In this document: piece after piece, positions 56,207 to 64,000 of the stretch | Layout of the letters: every line of letters begins with the position of its first letter | Position numbering within the stretch: the stretch's first letter is position 1 | From: Symsagittifera roscoffensis | Lineage: Eukaryota > Xenacoelomorpha > Acoela > Convolutidae | Assembly: GCF_963678635.1 (NCBI RefSeq) | Contig: NC_087069.1 | Location: 10,625,206 to 10,689,205, forward strand | Direction of reading: 5' to 3' | Length of the DNA stretch: 64,000 bases | Notes under the pieces: model-generated | Databases searched by the model: none | The model's input: only the letters and a program-made list of their open reading frames with translations | What the model was told of the DNA's origin: nothing | Translations under genes and position numbers: made by a program

Positions 56207-57017
56207 CCAACACTAACATGTGCAGCGCATGGTCATTGAATCTTCTCATCGCGTTCGAGATATCTGACCACACCGCAGGTAGTTCAGCCCTGAGTGGTCT
56301 CAGGTTCTCCATCTCTATCATGCGATTTGGGGCTGATATGATTACATCATATTTCCCTTCCGAAAGCCAGGTCACGATCGCATACACGAATTTCAGTCCA
56401 TCCGGGAGACATGCATACCCCAGAGACAGCGCGAACACTACTCTCGGTGTCACCTTGGTGAACGACCCCTCCTTCGTCGCATCCACCAATTCACCCATTG
56501 ACTCCAGGATATCCTTTATTGTTGGCCACACAGCATTTTCTGCCATTGTAGGATCTCTGAGTCTGCTCAGAAAACCTCTACTGTGCGAGTGGTCATTGAT
56601 GACAGCAAACACGATAGTGACTGGATTCATGTCCGTCTGTCTTTGTAACCCCTATTGCCAGAGATACGGCGAACGCTCCAGGTCGAACGCTGCCAACATT
56701 ATGACATCCGGCCAAAACAGAGACTTGGAAGTGTACACGAACTCTGAATTCGCTACTATCATAATCTTGGCCTTCCTCATTTCTGCTTTGTCGTACGCGG
56801 CAAAGATGGTCTCATCTTTCTTTATCGCTTTCAATCCGCCGTACCTTTGGATTTCACCATCTTGACTCCTTTGTTTCGGGTATATTCTATCTTTCACATG
56901 ACCTGGGGGTGAGCTCAACTGCCTGAACATCTTCACATGTTGTCCAACCGGCGCTCTCGTTACCAGAAATCTTCCAGGTCTCTCTTCTCGATTCCCTTCG
57001 TCGTGGTTTAGTTTCAC
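56151..57017 (-). pseudogene. Giant 3' ORF, segment with possible second SGNH-like fold
   Basis: 57017-56652 and 56630-56151 share one frame with one stop. The order W-P-D-V-I-M-L-A-A-F-D-L, then V-I-N-D-H-S, then late F-N-D-H-A-L-H-M-L-V-L-D faintly recalls SGNH blocks II/III and V. There is no GDS serine (the equivalent place reads V-A-N-S-E-F), so an inactive or unrelated fold is as likely. Confidence 0.4.
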
Positions 57018-57037
57018 GTCTTGTAACGGTCAGGCGT

Positions 57038-57448
57038 TCACTGGTCCCGTTTTGTGTTGTTAGAGGACAGTCCCTCTAGGTCAGCAAATCTCAAGGCCGT
57101 CGTGGAGCTGAAGTTTATGCCAGCGGCTATCAACCAGTCTACGCCTGTTATCGAGTACAGTCTACTGACGGATAGCCTCGCTCCATTCAGCATCCTCCTA
57201 GCATCCTCGATGAAGCTCACCCTCTGGAGATCCAGCTTCATTAGTTCGTCCTTATACACATGACAGGGCGATGGTATGGGCCTTGACCACATCAACGAGC
57301 CTCTATCCGGGCGTCTCTCCTCTCGACTGGTACTTGTCATCTCCGATCTCGTGTCTGATCTAGACGTGCTAGTTGCCACTTCCATCGGGTTGACAGGCCC
57401 TAGTCTTCTCCTAGGATGAATGGTCCTCCTCACTGGCGCTTCTCCCAA
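57038..57448 (-). pseudogene. Giant 3' ORF, linker between hydrolase and next domain
   Basis: 136 codons: an Arg/Ser-rich first half (T-S-T-S-R-S-D-T-R-S), then a helical part ending A-L-R-F-A-D-L-E-G-L. It overlaps the hydrolase segment by 19 nt in another frame. Confidence 0.45.
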
Positions 57449-58638
57449 TCGATCTTGAACGTCTGTCCTTTGACCTGGTTCGCTGGAGCTCTACTGTCTG
57501 TAGTTCGTGACGGCCGGGACCGTCCCCAAGAGTGTTTCCAGGCTAGGAGGTACAAAGGTGTGGTAATCACCGTTTCATTCGATTCTCCTTCCTCCTTTAG
57601 CACTCCTGTGTCAAAGAGTTCTACATCCAACGCATCCAACCGCTCTTGGAAGACTCGATTCAACCAAGCCTGTCCTTCTATACTGTCGAAATGGACGCCG
57701 TCCGTGGTCAGTCTGGCCTGATCCATAGCTCTTAACTCATGTTCGATGTCCATGAGGATCATTCTTCCGGCATTCCGACTTGCGAGATTCCTCAAGATAT
57801 TTTTCCACCTGACGACTCCTTCGCTGTGCCTTCTCCCTGCTGCCGTCAAGCTCCTTGTATTCATAGACACAGTGCAAACAGTCAGTACCGCGCAGTTGAA
57901 TTTCTGCCAGAGAGTAGTAAACAAGCACACCATCATTGATTCCCATAGTGCTTCCTGCTCATCCGAACCTCTAGAGATGTCATTCATTCCAACCAGGATC
58001 ATCACATTGGGATCCTCCCTGGATTCATTTGTTCCACCATCCGATATAACTGGGCTATCGTCGCGCCTCCGAAGGCCATCACCGTGGTGATCCAAGAGGT
58101 CCTCAAATTCGATAGTACTCTGACCAAGCTGTCTCCCAGTATCAGATGTGATGTTTACTCGATTGAAGCAAGCTCTCGGATCTGTCTCCGGGACTCCCGT
58201 GAAGTTATATCTCAACTGGTTATTCTTTTGTACGTCTATCACTCGAGACACTTTCTTCGCTGGCATCTTCTGTATTCTTCTCTCTGGGGCCTTAGAGCTC
58301 CCCATTGGTGGCTTCGTGTCGCTAACTCCCTGTCTGATCACGGTCTGGGAGAGTCGTACTCTGCCCGTGTCGTCGATCGTTCCATAGGGTGCAGTCACCC
58401 CGGAACCTGGCGCATTCTTGTTGGCGACTAGTCGTCCAGCTGTTTCTATCAGCTTCCTCACCGTTTGTTCCAAGACTGGGTCACCCAAGGTGTCACTAGG
58501 GCCCGGGATTGTCACTCGACCTGTTGCTGTCGAGAGTCGTGTCTCCGTTGTCTGGCTCATTTCTCGAGGCGTCAAGAGCTCCATCGAGGACTGCCCACGA
58601 GGAATACTCCTCGCAGGTAGCACCTTCTCAGGTATCAC
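57430..58638 (-). pseudogene. GDSL/SGNH hydrolase domain within the giant 3' ORF
   Basis: All four diagnostic blocks are visible. Block I L-I-L-G-D-S-L-V-R (codons at 58136-58125) and block II F-G-G-A-T-I-A-Q-L (58070-58056) lie in the neighbouring frame. Block III L-V-G-M-N-D (57990-57979) and block V T-T-D-G-V-H-F (57702-57688) lie in the main frame. Two compensating frameshifts, before 58140 and after 57995, therefore split an otherwise complete catalytic set: Ser, Gly, Asn, Asp/His. These enzymes hydrolyse esters, often acyl or acetyl groups. An N-terminal 150 residues are Thr/Arg/Ser-rich. SGNH domains are known in some LINEs and giant retroelements; their presence 3' of a Gypsy integrase is unusual. 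This copy is inactive because of the shifts. Confidence 0.8.
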
Positions 58639-59075
58639 CTTGTCAACGCCATCCGCTCTTTGTAATCCCGCCTCAAGCGCTCAATCTCTTCGCTCTGCTT
58701 TTTGCTGCAGTCCTCGAACAATCTCTTCCACATGTCCCTATCTTCCTCCGTACTGAGCATGGTCTTAGTCATCTCGTCCAGCTCCCTTTTCGTCCTTGCC
58801 AGTTTGTCATTTATCCCATCCAGATCTTGCATGGTTTGGTTCGTCTGAACCTTTTGTTCTACTTTCGCCCTCTTTGGTGGCACAGCTGCTCTCAGTGGTG
58901 AACTAGACGAGGCAGCCTCGCTGTTCATCTCCTGATGCATTCTCGTCAGCCCAGGTTTGGGCTTGGAGGGCATAGGCATTTCACCTGGTTGGTAAGTCCT
59001 AGAACTTCCCAATCTAGGCTCATTCGCCAAGTCACTCCCTGAGAGAGCCTCGTTTCTCCACCTCATAACCCTCAT
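58635..59075 (-). pseudogene. Giant 3' ORF, coiled-coil segment
   Basis: The first half is Pro/Ser-rich with a nuclear-signal-like P-P-K-R-A-K. The second half is a charged helix (M-Q-D-L-D-G-I-N-D-K-L-A-R-T-K-R-E-L-D-E) predicted as a coiled coil, suggesting oligomerisation. It overlaps the hydrolase frame by 4 nt in another phase. Confidence 0.5.
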
Positions 59076-59086
59076 GTTCGGGCGGT

Positions 59087-59305
59087 CTACCTCTCTCCAT
59101 ATGCTGCCATCAACAGGACTTCCGTGGGGCGGTCCCCACGGTTGTCATGCCCCAAAATGTTTATCAGGGCGGTCAGCAACATGACTACCTCTGGGTCCTC
59201 CAGAGCGAAGTCTCGATCCATTAGCCGACGATAGATCGCATCTATCATCGGTCCTACATATGCCTCAGCCATGTCCATCAATTCGTCCAAGTTGAAATTA
59301 TACAT
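59087..59305 (-). pseudogene. Giant 3' ORF, probable N-terminus (72 aa)
   Basis: This opens with ATG after an AT-rich noncoding stretch and encodes a compact helical segment (D-E-L-M-D-M-A-E-A-Y-V, L-L-T-A-L-I-N-I-L). It stops 11 nt before the coiled-coil segment, in another frame. I take this ATG as the start of the giant frame because no coding resemblance continues upstream. Confidence 0.5.
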
Positions 59306-59611
59306 TCTGTTCCTCAGCTTCGATTTAATCTGATTCCAAGGTTTAACTCAAGTGAGCAATTAAATGATCAATCAGGATCTAGAAAAGAGGTCACGAATAT
59401 CACACTTGTCAGTTTCACCTTAACTTCTCGTTAAAATTTACTTAAAAACAGTCAGATAAAAAGTTTTTTATCCTTAAATCTATTAAAATCAATCGGTCTC
59501 TAAAATTTTGGAATTCGACCTAAGATTGGACAGTCCAAACTTTGGATCTATTCCTAAGATCGAATCGTCGTTCAGTTTTTCATGGTCACTAACTACTTCT
59601 TACCCAAGATC
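59306..59611 (-). other. Noncoding spacer between macro-like ORF and giant ORF
   Basis: About 300 bp, AT-rich, contrasting with the G+C-richer coding around it. It includes the palindrome TTGGACAGTCCAA (59537-59549), whose core recurs at the probable LTR end. It could hold a splice acceptor or internal promoter. It is not similar to the probable LTR at 50.0-50.4 kb apart from that motif. Confidence 0.4.
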
Positions 59612-60487
59612 CTAATGACATAACACATAACATAACAAAACACACATATCACACATTCCATACAACTTAGTCTTTAGCCTAACACCCTCTCGCATGTCAC
59701 TCAGCCTATACTTATGTAAATATACTTGTATATTAGTATCAGAGAATATCACGTGTACAAGCGCGTACAATTCCCGAGGATGCAGTCGTCCTCTGTTTGG
59801 ATCATACACTGGAAGCGAGAGCTCCTTCACGTCCATTTCCACGAGGATTCTCTCAACCTCGTCAAGGACAAGAAGGTTCTCTGGGTCCAAGTGCTGCTTC
59901 TCCGTCGCCCTCGTCACCAAGAAGCATAGGTATTTTCCCGGTATCTGTGACGCCGCCGGAGGTAAGGCCGCTACGCCCCCTGCTCCTGGTCTTTGCTTCC
60001 ATAGGAACTCTATGTTTTTATATTCTCTCTTAAAATCTGCCGCTAACGCTGTCCTAAAACTCATGTCTGCTGTGATTGCTATCGCACATGTTCTATTTGT
60101 GAGTATGAAATCACTGTCTGTTAGTATTATGTTACTTGAATATTCATTTGGTAAGTTTAAATATGACTCAACTACCCTCCCTATGTCAGGTTTCTTAGAT
60201 TCTTCGCCTGTTTCTGCTTCTAAATACCCTGTCTCTCTTGCTATTCTTAATTTTTTTATTATCAAGTTTTCAGTGTGGGTAAGTCCTACCCTCACTCCCC
60301 GGACAAAAATATCCATCGACGTCCCCGTCGATCGCATACCGGGTATCAAAATGAGATTGGAAGCCGGAATGAGTAGTCGCCCCTCCTGGGCAGCCCAGGA
60401 AGGATCTTCTCGTTCGGTTCTCATGTACTTTATGCTTTCACGATCTACATCTTGAATCGTAACACTGGTCTCATTTCGTTCAGCCAT
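59612..60487 (-). CDS. Macro-domain-like protein downstream of integrase (291 aa)
   Basis: This is an open frame overlapping the pol tail by 43 nt in another phase. Residues about 118-262 follow the pattern of a macro domain (ADP-ribose-binding fold). A strand enters A-I-A-I-T-A-D-M-S-F-R-T-A-L; F-K-R-E-Y follows; then Y-L-C-F-L-V-T-R, L-S-L-P-V-Y-D-P-N-R-G-R-L and L-V-H-V-I-F-S-D-T-N-I-Q-V-Y. The usual Gly-rich loops are altered, so ligand binding is uncertain. The last 25 residues are Cys-rich and hydrophobic, perhaps a read-through extension. Macro domains reverse or read ADP-ribosylation. A remnant copy of this ORF exists at 39560-39790. The assignment is by pattern, not search. Confidence 0.55.
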   Translation of the reverse strand: MAERNETSVTIQDVDRESIKYMRTEREDPSWAAQEGRLLIPASNLILIPGMRSTGTSMDIFVRGVRVGLTHTENLIIKKLRIARETGYLEAETGEESKKPDIGRVVESYLNLPNEYSSNIILTDSDFILTNRTCAIAITADMSFRTALAADFKREYKNIEFLWKQRPGAGGVAALPPAASQIPGKYLCFLVTRATEKQHLDPENLLVLDEVERILVEMDVKELSLPVYDPNRGRLHPRELYALVHVIFSDTNIQVYLHKYRLSDMREGVRLKTKLYGMCDMCVLLCYVLCH

Positions 60488-60987
60488 TCCAAGACACGCA
60501 GGTTCGTCAAGTCTTGTTCATATGACTGCTGATGCTCGTCGTCGAATTCTACCTCGGGTTTCGACCGGTCATCGACCCACTCGTCGTCGTGATCATCGAC
60601 TATGTCAATGTCCTGTGACACAGTTGTTTCTTCTAAACCCACTGCTTCTTCCACTATCTTTTTCAGATCTATCCTATCCACTACAAAGTCGTCACCGTAA
60701 GGGTTATATTTCTTTCTTGGTCTTGTCCCGGCGTTTTGTCGAGTCTGTATCGTAAGCGGAAGATCTGGTTCCAAATTCTTGGGAACCTCCATCTGTTCGG
60801 GAAACTGCCAATTCTCCTCTGCGTAGGGTAAGGTTTCATCGTCCGCTTCGATCACCTCGTTTGGATCCAGGTCCAGCGGTGTATTCGTTCCTTCCTCCAC
60901 GACTTCGTTTCCATCGTTCTTCTCCCTCGTGCCCTTCTCGTTGACCTCACAAGCAGGATCCATCATTAGATAATCCCCTTCTTCCAT
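60445..60987 (-). pseudogene. Acidic C-terminal tail of pol (180 codons)
   Basis: A highly acidic stretch (D-D-H-D-D-E-W-V-D-D) with a basic island R-P-R-K-K-Y-N-P-Y-G-D-D, of the kind found after Gypsy integrases. It continues from the integrase C-terminal module after a frameshift. No catalytic motif. Confidence 0.65.
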
Positions 60988-61175
60988 GTCTGCGGGTATA
61001 CACCAATATTCTGTTGATGGATTGTGTGGCTAATGTTCTCATAGTGGGCGGCTCGGCCAGTACTCAGTCTATAAAAGCGTCCCTCCTGGTGCACTTCCGT
61101 AATCATGAAGGGTCCCCTCCACTTTTTAGGAGCCTTTTCGTTCCTTTCGGTGGTATAACGTTCTGAAATACCCAT
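60966..61175 (-). pseudogene. Integrase C-terminal GPF module
   Basis: K-W-R-G-P-F-M-I-T-E-V, then G-R-F-Y-R-L and H-Y-E-N-I. This is the GPY/F chromatin- or DNA-binding module of Ty3/Gypsy integrases. It is shifted in frame relative to the catalytic core. Confidence 0.8.
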
Positions 61176-61880
61176 ACGTAGTCTCCCACCGAGTAAGCTT
61201 TTGCACCAGCTGCTTTCTTGTCGAATTTTTTCCTCTGCCTTGCCAGTGCTTGCTGAGTATTTCGTCTACACAAATCGTTCAACTCCTGCTGACGTCTGAT
61301 CACGTCCCTCACGTAGATCTGTGGAGACGTTTTCTTTCCCTCATACTCTGGGTAGAAAAAGGTTAAGGGTAAAGACTTCTCGTGTCCAGTTAGCATCATG
61401 TGTGGACTAAATCCAGTGGTGGAATGTTGCGTGCTATTATAGGCTCCCATCACCTGTTGAAGGTATCTGTCCCAATCGGTCATGTACCTGGAACAATATA
61501 CTCTCAGCATCGACACTAACGTCCTATTCTGTCTTTCCACTAAGCCATTCGTCTGTGGATGGTATGTCGTGGAGTGAGCCTGAGCAACCTGTGAGCGTCT
61601 CATAAGCTCTTTTGTAAGCTCTCCTACGAAAGCTGTTCCATTATCCGATTGAAACGTCATCGGACAACCATGTCACGCTATCCACGTATTGATCAGGTGG
61701 TCGCATGTCTCTTCCGCCGAGGCAGTTATGCAGGGCACGGCCTCTGCATACTTCGTGAATTGATCTATCATGACCAACACCTGATTATAACCACTGTCTG
61801 TCATTCATATCTTTTGGTGATCTATCTGCACCACCTCGTTGAATTCAGACGACTCGATCGATTGTAAGGAAATCGCAATT
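61103..61880 (-). pseudogene. Integrase catalytic core (DDE), two stops
   Basis: The first Asp lies in V-V-Q-I-D-H (about 61837), the second in Q-S-D-N-G-T-A-F (about 61645) and the Glu in G-L-V-E-R-Q-N-R. Two in-frame stops lie before 61660, so only the later part (61660-61103) is open. The rest of the fold (A-Y-N-S-T-Q-H-S-T-T-G-F-S-P) is typical Gypsy. The remnant at 40.1-41.0 kb is the same domain in a worse state. Confidence 0.88.
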
Positions 61881-61889
61881 TCCTTGGAT

Positions 61890-62139
61890 CCTTGACCTGT
61901 TGGCATGACTTCTCGCATACCTTTTTCATTCCAGGTCACTCAAAGCGCTTCAGGATCCTCTGATACACTTTGTCGATCCCCTGATGTCCCATCTGATCAT
62001 GCGACCTGAATAATAGTTCTGTCTGATAGAGTTGCGGCAACACTATCGCGTTATACTTGTATTGGACTTTGTCTTCATCTCTTCTCTTGCAAGCCACAAT
62101 CCCGTCCTTGTTCATGTATAACCTTCCCTCTTTCTGCAT
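61890..62139 (-). pseudogene. Integrase N-terminal H2C2 zinc domain
   Basis: S-H-D-Q-M-G-H-Q-G supplies the two His, and V-C-E-K-S-C-Q-Q-V lies just after a stop. The upstream part (62139 rightwards) is broken by frameshifts up to the linker at 62346. Confidence 0.75.
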
Positions 62140-62345
62140 GAAGTACTGTCTCAGGATACAGTAAATGTCTTCCTCGAGGTCTCCTTTATCCGGAGAACCA
62201 TTCTCGATCCACCTTTTCAGGTTCCTCGTCGTGCAATCACTGCGCCCTTAGAAGATCCGAGAGTCTGTATCTCGCCTTCAAGTACGTCTTCATGACCCTC
62301 ATCTGACTATTCAGCTCATTGGGCTGGTGTGTGTCTTCTTCCATC

Positions 62346-63566
62346 TTAATGCACCAAATCTTCGCCAACGGCTGTTTCTTGCTCGAACGGCTGAAGATCA
62401 GTCCTGACTACCTCTTTTTGTGGCAACAGACTTATCGAACATTTCGATACCGCTATTGTCTCCAAATCATCCGCTGCGTTGTCAAAAACTCTCTCAATTG
62501 GTATGATGTAGCGATCACTATCAGGGTCCTGGTACATCTCTCTATCCAGATCCCTTGCACGAGTTTCCACTAGTAGTGTGTGGATCGCTAGCTCGGACAG
62601 TTTTGATCCCGAGCTCCAATTCCTGTCTGAGTAGGTGTCAATTCCTGAGTTTCGGGAGTTGTCTTCTCTTGATGAGGTCGTGATGGAGTTTGCACCCTCC
62701 TCCAGATCATGTCCGTGCCTTCTTTGCATCCATCTGAACTCCCCGGACATAACTTTGTTCCCCAGGTCCTGTTTTTCATCAGGAACTTCTTCATCTATCT
62801 CAGACTCCCCGGACAAACTTCCTTGTCCCGAGTGTTGTTCTTGTGCTCGCTGGCTCTTCTCCTTGTTCGTCTCCCCGGAAAAACAATTTTGCACCAGGTT
62901 TCGTTTTACCTTTACCCCTTTTTTCTCCTGGTCCACAAAGGTAACGATTTTCTTTCGCGTATCCTTCCGTCCGTACGAAGTACTGGTTAAAACCTCATGT
63001 GGGTTTGAGGATACTAGTTTCTGAACTATTGTCCTACAATCCCTCTCGTTCTCCTCGTGTTGTCGTCTGGACGGCATGATCTTCACCTTCTCCCTAACTG
63101 TTAGTGATGCCACTGCTGCTGTCCACTCGGGGTCATATCTGGTCACCTCTCTTTCTAACAATTCACCCAGCATCCGCATCACTTGCGGTGTGACCTGCAC
63201 CGTTTTATCCAATAATGAGAGGCTGTTTATGTTCATGCGAGAAAGTTCTTGCTGGACCAGGTTTGAGCGCAGCAACAGATCCAAGGGGACCGGGTCCTCC
63301 TTGGATAGGATCTTTATCTCGGCTGCTTTCTCTACAAGTAACTCAGGGTGTCCTGGAATTGGATGTCCAGACTTGTCCAACCATCTCATTAAGGGAAGCG
63401 CTTCATAAGTTTCTTTGTCCAGAAACAAGAATCCCTCCTTTATTTCTGCCTGATTGGCTTGCTTCTGCTCCAATTTTTCATAGAACTCAGTTTTCTTGCT
63501 GAGGCTATCAGCATTCTGGTGTTTATCACGCATCCTGTGTTCGATTATCATATGGTAGCCATCCAA
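62346..63566 (-). CDS. Long pol linker between RNase H and integrase (406 codons)
   Basis: The first ~30 residues are the end of RNase H (R-D-K-H-Q-N-A-D-S-L-S). What follows is a long non-catalytic stretch: a leucine-rich helical section (D-L-L-L-R-S-N-L-V-Q-Q-E-L), a charged low-complexity part (G-S-L-S-G-E-S-E-I-D-E-E), and a block with A-I-H-T-L-L-V-E-T-R that is conserved in the 41 and 43 kb remnants. Gypsy elements usually have a short tether here. It opens by chance at an internal Met; the true protein is continuous with pol. Confidence 0.7.
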   Translation of the reverse strand: MDGYHMIIEHRMRDKHQNADSLSKKTEFYEKLEQKQANQAEIKEGFLFLDKETYEALPLMRWLDKSGHPIPGHPELLVEKAAEIKILSKEDPVPLDLLLRSNLVQQELSRMNINSLSLLDKTVQVTPQVMRMLGELLEREVTRYDPEWTAAVASLTVREKVKIMPSRRQHEENERDCRTIVQKLVSSNPHEVLTSTSYGRKDTRKKIVTFVDQEKKGVKVKRNLVQNCFSGETNKEKSQRAQEQHSGQGSLSGESEIDEEVPDEKQDLGNKVMSGEFRWMQRRHGHDLEEGANSITTSSREDNSRNSGIDTYSDRNWSSGSKLSELAIHTLLVETRARDLDREMYQDPDSDRYIIPIERVFDNAADDLETIAVSKCSISLLPQKEVVRTDLQPFEQETAVGEDLVH

Positions 63567-64000
63567 TATTACTATCCATCTACCAATTTAATTCTGATCC
63601 ATCGAGTAGGTCTTCAACCAGGATAACGCTCTGTTGTCTACGCGTAATTTAAAATTGCGCTCCCCAAGTATGCGCGGTGTTTTTTCACAAATGTGACTAC
63701 TGCAAACATTTCTGCTTTTGGTGCACCATATTTCATATCAGTGTCACTGAAGACCTTGCTGCCGTATGCAATGGGACGGAGAACCGTTGTTGCATTCCAT
63801 TCTTACTCCTGATGCAATATTCCTGGGATGGCTACTACCGATGCGTCTGTATTAAGAACATACATGCCCTTTTCAGTAGGCATGCCTAGCATTGGCGCTT
63901 CGCACAGTTTCCGCTTTGAGTTCTCGAATGCAACTTGTGCTTCATCGTTCCATTCGAACTTTTTCCCTTTGTTACACATCAGCTTCTGCATCGGATACAC
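63567..64000 (-). pseudogene. RT connection and RNase H, truncated by window edge
   Basis: 64000-63803 is open: F-E-W-N-D-E-A-Q-V-A-F-E leads into L-N-T-D-A-S, whose Asp belongs to the RNase H active site. A stop at 63803 and a frameshift near 63660 follow, but R-P-I-A-Y-G-S-K, A-E-M-F-A-V-V-T-F and V-D-N-R-A-L-S-W can be read on to the linker. RT itself lies beyond the window. Confidence 0.85.

Larger units (their letters stand above)
50035..64000 (-). mobile_element. 3' portion of a second, giant Gypsy-type element (runs off the window)
   Basis: A single strand and order run from right to left: RNase H, long linker, zinc-binding and catalytic integrase, acidic tail, macro-like ORF, a ~2,900-codon broken frame with an SGNH hydrolase, then a probable LTR. 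The coding DNA is visibly richer in G+C than the flanks. At least 14 kb is present, with RT, Gag and the other LTR presumably beyond 64000. No LTR-like sequence separates integrase from the giant frame, so I treat it as one element; adjacent elements fused by rearrangement are the alternative. Confidence 0.7.

Noticed and set aside
59306-59611. LTR separating two elements between integrase and the giant ORF
   Set aside because: No similarity to the probable LTR at 50.0-50.4 kb beyond a 9 bp palindrome core, and no second copy in the window.

Overview
This is eukaryotic, almost certainly invertebrate-animal, genomic DNA. The support is intron-containing coding sequence, tRNA-derived repeat sequence, and dense layers of Ty3/Gypsy-type LTR elements, a non-LTR (LINE) element and Polinton-type DNA polymerase remnants. 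Nothing bacterial is visible (no operons with Shine-Dalgarno sites, no CRISPR, no rRNA). I cannot assign the phylum from sequence alone.

Layout. (1) 1-13333 is a tandem array of a ~4.69 kb unit: one unit, a second enlarged to 5.80 kb by an internal 1117 bp duplication, and a truncated third. Each full unit carries the C-terminal half of a protein-primed family B DNA polymerase (Polinton/Maverick type), broken by frameshifts and stops and containing a GT-AG intron. (2) 13602-18143 holds the one ordinary host gene I can support: a secreted C-type-lectin-domain protein on the + strand, in at least four phase-0 exons, with a tRNA-like SINE in its large intron. (3) 19481-37149 is a complete 17.7 kb LTR retroelement on the - strand, with ~409 bp LTRs of about 98% identity, an AATT target-site duplication and a primer-binding site. 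Its order is LTR, repeat-rich leader, small basic ORF, Gag-protease, RT entry (catalytic core deleted), integrase, small membrane ORFs, Pro/Ser-rich ORF, env-like gene, intact 601-aa ORF of unknown function, long 3' UTR, LTR. (4) 38.8-45.0 kb is a rearranged graveyard of a second Gypsy family, with a partial tandem duplication. (5) 45.5-49.9 kb has a degraded LINE reverse transcriptase and several copies of its structured tail. (6) 50035-64000 is the 3' part of a member of the second Gypsy family, on the - strand and running off the right edge. It has RNase H, an unusually long linker, zinc-binding and catalytic integrase domains, a macro-domain-like ORF, and then an ~8.7 kb (about 2,900-codon) second reading frame, now broken, that contains a full GDSL/SGNH hydrolase motif set. 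A probable LTR follows.

The most notable theme is that two unrelated Gypsy-type elements both carry very long accessory regions 3' of integrase: env, membrane proteins and an orphan 601-aa protein in one; a macro-like domain plus a giant SGNH-hydrolase polyprotein in the other. Most ORFs are broken, so these copies are fossils. The Gag-protease ORF (965 codons in its unbroken part) and the 601-aa ORF remain open.
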